From: Actinoplanes regularis
Lineage (GTDB): Bacteria > Actinomycetota > Actinomycetes > Mycobacteriales > Micromonosporaceae
DNA length: 64,000 bases
Assembly (NCBI RefSeq): GCF_900188005.1
Contig: NZ_FZNR01000003.1
Span: 496,001 to 560,000, forward strand
Direction: 5' to 3'
Position numbers and translations under genes: made by a program. This document shows, one piece after another, positions 35,608-43,437 of this stretch (the stretch's first letter is position 1; every line of letters begins with the position of its first letter). The notes beneath the pieces are model-generated. The model was given only the letters and a program-made list of their open reading frames with translations, ran no database searches and was not told the origin of the DNA.

Positions 35608-36015
35608 TTAGAGGCGGACGACGGCGGGCTGGCCGCCGACGTGCTCAAGCACCTGGGCCAGCAATGTGTTGGGCCCGTGAGCGCTGTGCCATGACCCGGA
35701 CTGCCGGCCGTCGCGAATGGAGTAGACGACCCAGCCGTACGGCTCCGGGTTGATCACATGCACGCAGCCGGCGTAATACGGTTCGCCACCGATGACCAGG
35801 ATCGGCCTGGCCATCGCATGCCGCAGCGCGGTGGCCACCAGATCGGGCAGGGCGCGCCGGGTCTCGGCTTCGGTGCTGCCGCGCGCGTCGAGGTAGTCGC
35901 GGGCGGCGTCGTCACCGATGTCCGGCCAGCCCCGCCACTGCCCGCCGCGCCCGGGTTCGCGGTGCAACAGCACGGGCACCCGGATCGTCGCCGGTTTCAG
36001 GATCTCGTCGCGCAT
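35608..36015 (-). CDS. Hypothetical protein (135 aa)
   Basis: A small alpha/beta protein without a recognised family (RPILVIGGEPYYAGCVHVI). The ATG at 36015 overlaps the upstream stop by four bases (ATGA), which fixes this start against the longer frame. It is the last gene of a three-gene minus-strand operon with the receiver-like protein and the DUF4192 protein. Confidence 0.65.
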   Translation of the reverse strand: MRDEILKPATIRVPVLLHREPGRGGQWRGWPDIGDDAARDYLDARGSTEAETRRALPDLVATALRHAMARPILVIGGEPYYAGCVHVINPEPYGWVVYSIRDGRQSGSWHSAHGPNTLLAQVLEHVGGQPAVVRL

Positions 36016-36998
36016 CAGCCGACCACGCTCACGCTGTTGCGGTTTGTCTTGGCGCGGCGGCGGCCTTCGGCGGTCAGCCGAGCCGTGTAGGGGTCGATCA
36101 GCGCACTCCAGCCCCACAACACCGTGCGCATATCGTGCTCGGGCCACGCGTCACGGCCGATGACGGTGTCCCACCACAGCCGCTCCCGGTCGTCGTCGGA
36201 CAGCAGGTCCCAGACGGCACGGGCATGCTTGCCCAGATGCGGCCGTACGTCATCGGCAAGCCACCGCTGCCACGAGGCCAGAATCTCCTCGCGCTCGAGG
36301 ACGGCGAGGTCGTCTTCATCGAAGACGAGGTACTCGCGGGACAGCCGGCACAGCACGTCAACCACCTGCACTGGTAGGTCGGCGGCGAACGCACCCAGAG
36401 CGGTGACATTGGCGAACACCATGTCGGTGAACACGCCGGGGAACGCGCGGTGCAGCGAGCGCATGTTGCTGCGGTGCACGAGCGAGGACTGCCCGGACCG
36501 GCATTCACCGCGGGCGACATCCGAGAGCATCACGTACGCGTGCGGCCGATCCTCGTCGGGGCGTTCGCGCCAGTCCACCGGCCGTACCCACCCGGTGTCG
36601 GCCGCACGATCGCGGTGGGTGTAACCGACAGAGAATCTAGTGGCCCGCAGCCGGTCGAGGACACGATCACCGGCCGGGCGCAGTTGGTCAACCAGCCAGT
36701 CCTGGCAGATCGGCACCATAGCTACATAGGCGGCCCGCAGCAGGTCCGCCGCCCGGTAGACGTCGCTGTCCGGCGTGTCCGCGGCCACCACGATCACCCC
36801 GGCACGCACCGGCAGCCGGGCGCGCACTGCGGCGCTGACCTGGTCGGCGCCGAGCAGCACCAGCGTCGCCTGCGGCCACAGGGCGTGGGCGGCGAGGATG
36901 TCCGGGTGCTGCGTGAGGTGCGCTCCCGCCCGGGACGCGGCGTCCGACCACGCATCGCGTAGCTGGGGATCGCTGGTGATGGCCAGGATGCCGGTCAC
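36015..36998 (-). CDS. Protein with Ssd/CpaE-type receiver-like N-terminal domain
   Basis: A 327-residue protein. The first 110 residues (ILAITSDPQLRDAWSDAAS, LVLLGADQVSAAV, RAGVIVVAAD) resemble the receiver-like N-terminal domain of actinobacterial septum-site-determining (Ssd) proteins. The MinD-like ATPase that normally follows is absent. A domain of about 210 residues that I do not recognise takes its place, including EYLVFDEDDLAVLEREE and a helical C-terminus. The start overlaps the DUF4192 stop and the stop overlaps the next start. Interference with cell division or localisation is conceivable but unproven. Confidence 0.6.
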   Translation of the reverse strand: MTGILAITSDPQLRDAWSDAASRAGAHLTQHPDILAAHALWPQATLVLLGADQVSAAVRARLPVRAGVIVVAADTPDSDVYRAADLLRAAYVAMVPICQDWLVDQLRPAGDRVLDRLRATRFSVGYTHRDRAADTGWVRPVDWRERPDEDRPHAYVMLSDVARGECRSGQSSLVHRSNMRSLHRAFPGVFTDMVFANVTALGAFAADLPVQVVDVLCRLSREYLVFDEDDLAVLEREEILASWQRWLADDVRPHLGKHARAVWDLLSDDDRERLWWDTVIGRDAWPEHDMRTVLWGWSALIDPYTARLTAEGRRRAKTNRNSVSVVG

Positions 36999-37939
36999 GG
37001 CTGCTCCCCGTTGGCGCTGGTGTCCTGCATGTCGGGCAGGTCTTTGAGCAGTTGGTGGGCGGGCAGCCCGTGCAGGATGGCGTGCCAGATCAGCCGGGCC
37101 AGCAGGTAAGTCTTGTCATCGGCCAGGGCCCGGTCGAGAGCCGCGACCGCGAGGGTCTCCTCGCCGCGCTGCCAGGCACACCAGGCGGCCAGGCTCGCCG
37201 GCGCCGCAACGTGACCTGCCGGCGCGCGGCGGGTGACGTCCAGCCACAGGTCGCGCTGCCACATCTGCTTTCCGGTGGCCCGCCACGCCACGTCACGGAC
37301 CGGCCGCTCGTGCAGCAACCGGACCAGCCGGGCCACCTCGTCGACCTGCAGACGCTGACCGTCAGCGGCCAACTCCATCAAGTAGCGGACCACCGCCGGG
37401 CCGTCGTCGGTCTCGACGGGCAGCTGCGCCAGGGCGGCGCCGACGCTGACCTGTTCGAGCAGATCAGGCTCGGTCAGGGCCAGCAGTTCCTGCCGCGAGG
37501 GCAGCGCTACCCGCCCCGCCAGGGTGGCGCGGGCGGCCGACGCGGTCGCCGCCGGGTCGAAGGGCACCCCGTCGGCCTCACGACACGGGCACCGCAGGCA
37601 GACATACTCGCCGTCAGCAACCAGCAGGACATCGGTGACCGACACTTGCGCGGCCACGGCGTCAGCGATCGCCGATACCCGCGACGATTGCGTCCGGTGC
37701 CCGTAGCCGATCAGCATCACCGACGCGGCCCCGTAGCGGCGGGCGACCTGCGACCACTGCTCGACGAGCACCGCGGCCGGCGTGGACAGGTCCATCCGGC
37801 CGGTGAGCAAAATGATGCTCTCGTCGGTCAGGAAGACCGCGACGACACTGTCGGCCGGGTGATAGCCGAGCAGATAGGGAACCTCGCCCAGCAACTCCGG
37901 CCGCGACCGCAAACCCGGTTCAGCAGGTTCATCCAACAA
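36995..37939 (-). CDS. DUF4192 domain protein
   Basis: A 314-residue member of DUF4192, a family of unknown function frequent in actinobacteria. The hallmark N-terminus LLGEVPYLLGYHPADSVV is present, followed by alternating strands and helices (ILLTGRMDLSTPAAVLVEQ, ASVMLIGYGH) and a helical C-terminus. A CLRCPC motif sits near residue 118. The start is a TTG at 37939 with GAGGAG about 10 bases upstream. It is the first gene of a three-gene operon. Confidence 0.85.
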   Translation of the reverse strand: MLDEPAEPGLRSRPELLGEVPYLLGYHPADSVVAVFLTDESIILLTGRMDLSTPAAVLVEQWSQVARRYGAASVMLIGYGHRTQSSRVSAIADAVAAQVSVTDVLLVADGEYVCLRCPCREADGVPFDPAATASAARATLAGRVALPSRQELLALTEPDLLEQVSVGAALAQLPVETDDGPAVVRYLMELAADGQRLQVDEVARLVRLLHERPVRDVAWRATGKQMWQRDLWLDVTRRAPAGHVAAPASLAAWCAWQRGEETLAVAALDRALADDKTYLLARLIWHAILHGLPAHQLLKDLPDMQDTSANGEQP

Positions 37940-38035
37940 AATGACAACTCCTCGATGCGATGAGAAAGGGGGACGGACGGCTGGACCAGTGAGCTGCCCG
38001 AGCAGTGAGCGGCCCGAGCAGGTGGGAGAGGTCGG

Positions 38036-38458
38036 TTACCGCTGGCGGTCCGCGGCGAGGTGTTCATAGATCCGCTTGGCGGTCAGCGGCTTGCCCTGGT
38101 ACGGCCACGGTTCGTCGACGGCGTCCCACCCGGACCGGCCGCAGCCCAGCCACCACACCTGCTCGCCGCAGGCGACCCGCAGCACGTCACCGACCGCAAC
38201 CGACCGCAACCGCAGAAGCCGGTAGAGACACGCCAGCGGGAAGACCATCGGATCCGCGTTGCCGTCGCGCTGGTCGCTCTCCAACAGGTCGAGGTCAGCG
38301 TTGAACGCCCGGAACGCCCAGTCGGCGACCTGCTCGGCGCTGGTGCCGTCGGGCCGTTCGAGATCGAACGTGAAGACCAACGAGACCAGGTCCTCGCTGT
38401 CATAGGGCAGGAACGTCGAGGTGGTGTTGTGGTAGATACCGACCTGGTAAAGGGACAT
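38036..38458 (-). CDS. Hypothetical protein (140 aa)
   Basis: No recognised family. The product starts SLYQVGIYHNTTSTFLPYD after the ATG at 38458, which has GGGAG about 9 bases upstream, and shows an alpha/beta pattern (LVSLVFTFDLE, VGDVLRVACGEQVWWLGCG). It sits between the DUF4192 operon and the DUF2637 gene on the minus strand. Confidence 0.65.
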   Translation of the reverse strand: MSLYQVGIYHNTTSTFLPYDSEDLVSLVFTFDLERPDGTSAEQVADWAFRAFNADLDLLESDQRDGNADPMVFPLACLYRLLRLRSVAVGDVLRVACGEQVWWLGCGRSGWDAVDEPWPYQGKPLTAKRIYEHLAADRQR

Positions 38459-38823
38459 GGGCAGGAGCTCCCGTCGCGGATCGCCAGCGGACGGCGGGCG
38501 CGCGGTGCGGCGCCCGGCGAATCGCCGCGCTGACCCCGCAGCCGACCGGCCCGGACGCCCGCAGACAGGCAAGGGGCCGGCCCGCACCGCCACCCGCGGC
38601 TACTTCACCGATAAGCGACCGGTGTGACGATGGCGGCGCGGGACCAGCCGGCCCCTTGCCGGGCCAGGGCCGGGCCGGTAGAAGGCGCGGGGACAGCAGC
38701 GCGGCCAGCCGGGCAGCCCACCGGCCGCAACGCCTGATCGCGACACGAGTCGATCCCTGCCGGCTCGGCGAGTCCGGCGCGATGCTCGGATCGGCTGGCA
38801 CTCTGGGATCTCGTGGCTGGCGG

Positions 38824-38859
38824 CTACGGCCGGCGCGTCGCGGTCGACGAGATGTGCAT
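38824..38859 (-). CDS. Possible 11-residue short ORF
   Basis: AGGAG sits about 9 bases before an ATG at 38859 that encodes only MHISSTATRRP before a TAG. The spacing and match are as good as at the larger genes nearby. It lies right after a terminator, so it could be a leader peptide, the start of a destroyed gene, or chance. Confidence 0.25.
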   Translation of the reverse strand: MHISSTATRRP

Positions 38860-38886
38860 GAACAGTTCTCCTGTGAAACACGAAAA

Positions 38887-38907
38887 CGCCCGCCGACCTG
38901 GCGGGCG
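38887..38907 (-). terminator. Terminator after the DUF2637 gene
   Basis: The arms CGCCCGCC (38887-38894) and GGCGGGCG (38900-38907) with a 5-base loop are followed on the minus strand by TTTTCGTGTTT. It lies about 130 bases beyond the DUF2637 stop. Confidence 0.75.
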
Positions 38908-39037
38908 CCGATACAGGAACTTGTCGACTACGGGTTCGCGGTGATCGCCGCTGTCGTCGGCTCTGTGGCCGATCTCTGGCCAGAGCGTGCAGTCGCGCGC
39001 CAGGCGGGGCCGAGGCGGGTCTGGCGTCGCGGCCGGG

Positions 39038-40810
39038 TCAGCGACGGCCGGTGCCGGCCGAGGCGGGTCTGGCCTCGCGGCGCAGTTCGGCGAGCAGGGC
39101 GGTGGCCCGGTCCGTCGAGATGCTGATGTCCTGCTCCCGGATGCCTTTGATCAGCCGCGAGCGGGACAGCGCGACACCGTCGGCGGCGAGCCGGTCGCGG
39201 ACCTGCCGTCCAGCGGCCATCAGGTCCGGGACGTCGAGCGACTGGCCGCCCAGCCCGGACCGGTTCCTACCGGACCGGTCCGCTGATGCGTTGCTGGACC
39301 GGACTGGTTCCCGTTTCGCGGTCCGGTCGGCGGGCGCTAGCGCGGCGGCGACCGGCCGGACCGGAGCCGCATCTGCAGGTCCGGGGTGAGTGGTCCGGTC
39401 CGTGGCCGCGGGGGACGGGCCGGTTCGAGCCGCACGGTCCGTATTCGCCGGATGGTCGCGGATCGGACCGCGATCCGCCGGGTGGTCCCGGATCTCGGTC
39501 CGGTCCGGTTCAGCCGGGCCGCCACCCGGGGCCGGAGAGGCCGATGTTGTGCTGACGGACCGGACCTCGCCGTGGTCCGCAGCCTGCCGGCCGGCCACCA
39601 CTGGACCGGGAAGCTGTGCGGCGTCCGGTGTTGCGGGGCGTTTCCGCAGCGCAGGTCCGGACCTGCGGGGCCGCAGTCGTGGTCCGCCCGCTGACGACCA
39701 TAACCGGCGGCGAGCCTGCTGCCGGTCCGGTCCGTCCGTCGCGCGAGCGGCCCGACCCGGTCCTGGCTCATGGGCCGCTCCGGTCCGCTGCTGGAGGCAC
39801 CGCAGGGAAGCTTCCGGTGGTCTAACGACCCGGACCGGTCCGGACCTGTCCGGCTCGGCGAACCAGGTGAGGGCGTCCAGGACCGCGGTGCTGTCGCCGG
39901 ACCGGTTGGCGTCCCTGAGCGTGCGGCGGGCCAGCCGACGGACCCGGCGCCGGTCGGCGGCGTCCTGACGCTGACGACGTTCGGCGGACGCGGTCTCCAA
40001 GAGCTGTCCGGCGCGAGGGCTGACCCGGTTGCGGACGTCGATCGACCAGGCGGCCAGCGTCGACCGGGGAAAGCGGAGCCAGCGGCGCCAGCCGAACACC
40101 GCGGCCGGTTCCGGCAGCAGCCCACGCTTGCGTAGCTCGAGGCGGTGCGTAGCCCCGGACCGGATCTCCCACACGATGATGCCGGCCAGCGACAGCGCGG
40201 CCAGCAGCACGGCGCCGGTTTTGTCGGCGTGGGCGTGGCCGAGGTAGTTGATGCCGGCGGCGGCTGCCGCGCAGATCCAGGTCAGCGCGCGGGGTGCGCG
40301 GGCGGCTTCGCCGGCGAGCCGGAGTTTCTGCGCGGTCAGCGCCATGACCAGTGCGAGGCCTTCGATCGCGGCGGCGATGACCAGGCCGGCGGCGAGGGGC
40401 CAGCCTCGTGCGGTGGCGGCGCTGATCTGCCCGTACACGGCACCACCGACCGCGAGGCCGTACATCACCGCGGCGTACGCGTCGTCGGCGTGTCCCTTCA
40501 GGTACGCCAGGACGCCCGCCGCCCAGGCGCGGCGGGCCTGGGCACGCAGCTGGCGCTGCTCTACCCGGTCGGTGCGGCGCCGCTGGCGGGCTGCCCGCGC
40601 CTGCTCCTTCTCCCGGAGCACCGTCTCGCGGTGTTGTGCGGCGAGGCGTTGCTGCTGCTCGGCGACGCGGAGCTGCCGGTCGGCGTCCGCGTCGGCCGCG
40701 GCGATGCGTGCCGATGCGGCGGCTTGGGCGTGTTGCGCGTCGAGTAGTTGCCGTGCGGCCCGGCGGTCGGTTCCGGCGAGCTGGGTGACCGCGTCGAGGT
40801 CCACGCTCAT
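39038..40810 (-). CDS. DUF2637 (SpdB-like) membrane protein carrying a GGWCC array
   Basis: A 590-residue protein of the DUF2637 type, a family linked to plasmid spread (Spd) functions in mycelial actinobacteria. The N-terminal 95 residues are a charged coiled coil (RIAAADADADRQLRVAEQQ). About four transmembrane segments follow between roughly 95 and 215 (WPLAAGLVIAAAIEGLALV, GAVLLAALSLAGIIVWEI), then a basic segment. A disordered Pro/Arg/Asp/Ala-rich region of about 250 residues carries the DNA repeat array, and a short helical C-terminal domain ends the protein. The ATG at 40810 overlaps the stop of a short leader frame. An in-frame TTG at 40903 is the alternative start. It probably acts at the membrane during conjugal spread. 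Confidence 0.75.
   Translation of the reverse strand: MSVDLDAVTQLAGTDRRAARQLLDAQHAQAAASARIAAADADADRQLRVAEQQQRLAAQHRETVLREKEQARAARQRRRTDRVEQRQLRAQARRAWAAGVLAYLKGHADDAYAAVMYGLAVGGAVYGQISAATARGWPLAAGLVIAAAIEGLALVMALTAQKLRLAGEAARAPRALTWICAAAAAGINYLGHAHADKTGAVLLAALSLAGIIVWEIRSGATHRLELRKRGLLPEPAAVFGWRRWLRFPRSTLAAWSIDVRNRVSPRAGQLLETASAERRQRQDAADRRRVRRLARRTLRDANRSGDSTAVLDALTWFAEPDRSGPVRVVRPPEASLRCLQQRTGAAHEPGPGRAARATDGPDRQQARRRLWSSAGGPRLRPRRSGPALRKRPATPDAAQLPGPVVAGRQAADHGEVRSVSTTSASPAPGGGPAEPDRTEIRDHPADRGPIRDHPANTDRAARTGPSPAATDRTTHPGPADAAPVRPVAAALAPADRTAKREPVRSSNASADRSGRNRSGLGGQSLDVPDLMAAGRQVRDRLAADGVALSRSRLIKGIREQDISISTDRATALLAELRREARPASAGTGRR
39257..39903. repeat. Dense GGWCC motif array inside the DUF2637 gene
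   Basis: I count 30 GGWCC motifs, mostly as CGGWCCGG, within 647 bases. Seven doublets or triplets have a 5-base period (at 39272, 39392, 39497, 39557, 39654, 39724 and 39832). The next 900 bases of the same gene hold about one. The motif starts fall in the three codon phases about 8:11:11, so the constraint is on the DNA, not on the protein. Candidate roles are a transfer locus read by an FtsK/TraB-type translocase, a partition or replication site, or a methylation target cluster. Confidence 0.8.
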
Positions 40811-40908
40811 CGGTGCCGCCGATCGGCCAGGAGCCAGGAGCCGGGTCGGCCCCGACGATGGTGGCGTGCGCGGCGGGTGGCCGGGCTTGCGTCCCGAGGG
40901 CAACGCAC
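40807..40908 (-). CDS. Possible 33-residue leader ORF coupled to the DUF2637 gene
   Basis: AAGGAGG (40914-40920) lies 5 bases before a GTG at 40908. That frame runs 33 Arg/His-rich codons and ends in a TGA overlapping the ATG of the DUF2637 gene (ATGA at 40810). The DUF2637 ATG has no good ribosome binding site of its own, so coupled translation from this leader is plausible. The alternative is that the same site serves an in-frame TTG at 40903 for a longer DUF2637 protein. Confidence 0.4.
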   Translation of the reverse strand: MRCPRDASPATRRARHHRRGRPGSWLLADRRHR

Positions 40909-40930
40909 AACGTCCTCCTTCAACAAACAG

Positions 40931-40963
40931 GCCGAGCCCGTCCCGGACAGGGACGGGCTCGGC
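40931..40963 (-). terminator. Terminator after the DprA-like gene
   Basis: Perfect 14-bp arms GCCGAGCCCGTCCC and GGGACGGGCTCGGC with a 5-base loop, 50 bases beyond the DprA-like stop, followed by CTGTTTGTTG on the minus strand. Confidence 0.8.
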
Positions 40964-41012
40964 AACAAACGGTTCGGGGCTTGTGCCCGCCGCCGACCGG
41001 CGGGTGTGACGA

Positions 41013-42146
41013 TCAGTCGGTGCAGGAGACCTCGACGGCCTCGTAAACGCCGTTCGGGCCGAACACCCCGCAGGTCAGGGTGTTACCCCTGGCCTGCGGG
41101 TTGGCGGCGAACACGACCTGGTAGGCGTGGTCGGCGGCGCTGCGGGCGGTGTCGGCCTCGACGTGGAAGTCCGGTAGGCGCCGGGTGCGCCACCGGCCGT
41201 CGTCCCAGCTGGCCGTGCCGACGATGCGATAGAGATTTGGGACCCCGGCCGGTGCTGGGGTGAACTGGCGGCCGATGGCGTCGAGCACTCCGGTAGCGCC
41301 GGTGACCAGCTGGGCGCTGCCCTCGGCGATCAAACTGTGGCAGCCCTGCGACAAGGCGGAGGTGACCGGGCCGGGCACCGCACACACCAGCCGGCCGCTG
41401 GCAGCGGCTGCGCGAGCGACCGTCAGGGACCATCCGTCGTGTTTCTCCTCGACGATGACGCTCGCCGCGCCGAAGGTGCCCAGTAGGTGCTGGTGCACCG
41501 CGTACCGGCTGCGACCCGGTCGCGAACCTGGCGGGAACGGGCTGATCAGCGAGGCGTGCTCGGCCGCGCTCGTGTCTCCGCCGATCATCGGCGGCACCGT
41601 GAACTGGTCGTGGCCGCGATCCGCGACCAGCAGGACTCGGCCGTCAGCTGCCCGCGCACCGCGCACGGCGGCGGCGCAGACACCGAGTGCATGTGCTGCG
41701 GCTACCACCGTCCACTCGGCTTCGCCGAGGACAACCCCCAGGTCAGCGGCCACATGGGTGCCGTACGCGGACGCGTCGATCGCTCCGGCGGCCGTGACCG
41801 CCTGCCGTAGCGCACCGGCGACATCGCAATCCCCGGCGACCCACAGGCACGGCAGCTCGTCCGCGCCGGTGCCGGCCGGCCAGCCCGGATCGCCGGGCAC
41901 CAGCATGCGCACACCGGCCTGCTCGGCGCGCCGCCGCAGGATCTGTCCGGCGCCGGTCAGCTGCGGCGACAGGTCTTCGAAACGCCCGGCGACCGGAGCC
42001 GACAGCGGGAACACCCAGCCCGCGGTGGGCAGCCCGTTCGCGTCGGCCGTGCCTTCCAGGTCGGGCGGCAAAGCTCCGCCGACGTACAGCGACAGCGCCG
42101 CCCGGATGCTGCGGATCTCGTCGCTGATGCGATCGAACTGCGACAC
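41013..42146 (-). CDS. DprA/Smf-like protein
   Basis: A 377-residue protein resembling DprA, the loader of RecA onto incoming single-stranded DNA. The Rossmann-fold core is recognisable (AAHALGVCAAAVRGARAAD, then SPFPPGSRPGRSRYAVHQ, ASVIVEEKHDGWSLTVARA, GRLVCAVPGPVTSALSQG and CHSLIAEGSAQLV). A domain of about 90 residues after the core differs from chromosomal DprA. The GTG at 42146 is chosen because GGAGG lies 6 bases upstream; the frame continues to 42224 without support. In a mobile element it may protect or process transferred single strands, together with the SSB proteins. Confidence 0.8.
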   Translation of the reverse strand: MSQFDRISDEIRSIRAALSLYVGGALPPDLEGTADANGLPTAGWVFPLSAPVAGRFEDLSPQLTGAGQILRRRAEQAGVRMLVPGDPGWPAGTGADELPCLWVAGDCDVAGALRQAVTAAGAIDASAYGTHVAADLGVVLGEAEWTVVAAAHALGVCAAAVRGARAADGRVLLVADRGHDQFTVPPMIGGDTSAAEHASLISPFPPGSRPGRSRYAVHQHLLGTFGAASVIVEEKHDGWSLTVARAAAASGRLVCAVPGPVTSALSQGCHSLIAEGSAQLVTGATGVLDAIGRQFTPAPAGVPNLYRIVGTASWDDGRWRTRRLPDFHVEADTARSAADHAYQVVFAANPQARGNTLTCGVFGPNGVYEAVEVSCTD

Positions 42147-42189
42147 CAAGTACCTCCAGAAGTAGGCAAGACCCAGGGCTTGGCCGGGC

Positions 42190-42597
42190 TCAGCGAGCCG
42201 GACGGCCGGGCTGGGGACGGCCACGGTGGACCCGGACGGGCACGGCCGGGGTCAAGCCGGAGACGCAGAGACGATTCGCGGACCGGGGACCGCGCGCAGC
42301 GCCCCGGCGCCGCGCAGCAAGCCGGGTAGCCCCGTCCGCCGCCCGCGAGGCCACCGGACGGCTTGACGACGGCAGAACCGTCCGGGACCGTGCCGCCGTC
42401 CCCGCGCTGGCGAGCACCGCAGGCGCTGCGGACAATCGCCGTGGCCGGCTGGCCGCGGGCGGGCAGGTCAGACCGAGACGGAAATGACGGGCACGCTCCC
42501 GGGTGGCGAAATGCAGACGCCGTCGTTTTCCTTCTGCATCAGTCCAGGCCACCAAAGAGCGACCGTTGGGCAGGGGAAGAATGTAGGAATGACGCAT
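42190..42597 (-). CDS. Small protein sharing an N-terminal module with its neighbour
   Basis: A 135-residue protein. Its first 42 residues (LPNGRSLVAWTDAEGKRRR then LHFATRERARHFRLGL) align with the N-terminus of the gene at 42963-43325 (LADGRTSVTFRDDDGRRHR, HVFATRHLAEQFQHGL). The remaining 90 residues are Arg/Ala/Ser-rich and look disordered. AAAGGA precedes the ATG at 42597. The function is unknown. Confidence 0.55.
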   Translation of the reverse strand: MRHSYILPLPNGRSLVAWTDAEGKRRRLHFATRERARHFRLGLTCPPAASRPRRLSAAPAVLASAGTAARSRTVLPSSSRPVASRAADGATRLAARRRGAARGPRSANRLCVSGLTPAVPVRVHRGRPQPGRPAR

Positions 42598-42962
42598 GAC
42601 CCATTCCTTTCACGGTTCACACACGCAGGGAATCTGAGGAAGAAAGACGACGCGGCGGTGACGTATGGCTGCCAGGAAACCCTTGGTGTCGTGGTACGAA
42701 GCACGGAGTGTCACCGCAGCTCACAGGCAACTTCTGACCCGGCTTCGCGTCGCTTCGAACTCGACGGCCAGATGACATGGCCATGCCGGAAGCGCCGAAA
42801 AGAATTGCTCCGGACTGCCCTTGCTGGCGTCACTCAAGATGCTTGCGTATCCTGAGCGGCGCTCCGGTGAGTGCTGGCCGGGACGCACGACGGCGGCCGG
42901 TTGCGCCTGTCCAGGTGTTGTCCTGGTGCGCGCTCGGCCGCCGTTTTTGGAGAAAGGGTTGG
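42598..42962. other. Upstream region with plus-oriented hairpin
   Basis: About 365 bases between two minus-strand genes that share a module. The part from 42600 to 42860 is AT-richer than average and probably contains the promoter of the gene starting at 42597. No convincing gene is seen. Confidence 0.45.
42890..42944. terminator. Nested hairpin with T-run on the plus strand
   Basis: The arms ACGGCGGCCG (42890-42899) and CGGCCGCCGT (42935-42944) enclose a smaller CCAGG/CCTGG stem. TTTTT follows on the plus strand. The nearest gene ends on the minus strand at 42963, so the hairpin probably acts in both directions. Confidence 0.55.
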
Positions 42963-43325
42963 TTAGCGGGGCTGGAGGAAGCTCAGGTGCCGTTGCGTAG
43001 CGGTGGGTGCTGGCCAGTCCTGCTCGATGTCGTCGAGGTCGGGGGCGGGCAGGAACGTGAGCGCGAGGCTGGCGGGGGAGCCGTCGATGAGTGTGCGGGC
43101 GAGCTGGCGTAGCGGGTGGACCGAACGGTGGTGCGCCGGTGGTGCGGCCGGTGCCGGCCCGGCCGGCACCGGGGCTGCGGGTGCCTGGCCGGCGGCGAGG
43201 CCGTGCTGGAACTGCTCGGCGAGGTGACGGGTGGCGAAGACGTGCCGGTGCCGCCGTCCGTCGTCGTCGCGGAAGGTGACGCTGGTACGGCCGTCTGCTA
43301 GGGATCGGCGCGAAGAGCTGGGCAT
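42963..43325 (-). CDS. Small protein sharing an N-terminal module with its neighbour
   Basis: A 120-residue protein of unknown function. The first 45 residues form a beta-hairpin and helix module also found at the start of the gene at 42190-42597. The middle is Ala/Pro-rich, and the C-terminal 45 residues are ordered (LTFLPAPDLDDIEQDWPAP). The ATG at 43325 is preceded by GAAAGG. It lies directly downstream of the integrase gene. Confidence 0.6.
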   Translation of the reverse strand: MPSSSRRSLADGRTSVTFRDDDGRRHRHVFATRHLAEQFQHGLAAGQAPAAPVPAGPAPAAPPAHHRSVHPLRQLARTLIDGSPASLALTFLPAPDLDDIEQDWPAPTATQRHLSFLQPR

Positions 43326-43437
43326 GGTGGGGCCTTTCGAGGAGGTGGTGAGGGTTCGCCGGCTCGCGGCGCGGGGTGCTAACGTCGCGGGTGCGGACCT
43401 GCCCCACATTCGTGGATCAGCAGGTCCTGTCCCGTTT

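Larger units (their letters stand above)
38459..39037. other. Gap with a long-range stem and an orphan ribosome binding site
   Basis: About 580 bases without a normal gene. CAAGGGGCCGGC near 38570 can pair with its complement near 38650. Further right are a terminator (38887-38907) and a good ribosome binding site leading only a very short frame (38824-38859). Long open frames on both strands here have no family features. Confidence 0.5.

Noticed and set aside
39038..39903. Explaining the GGWCC array by codon preference for Asp-Arg or Gly-Pro pairs
   Set aside because: The motifs fall in all three codon phases, so no single dipeptide preference can account for them.
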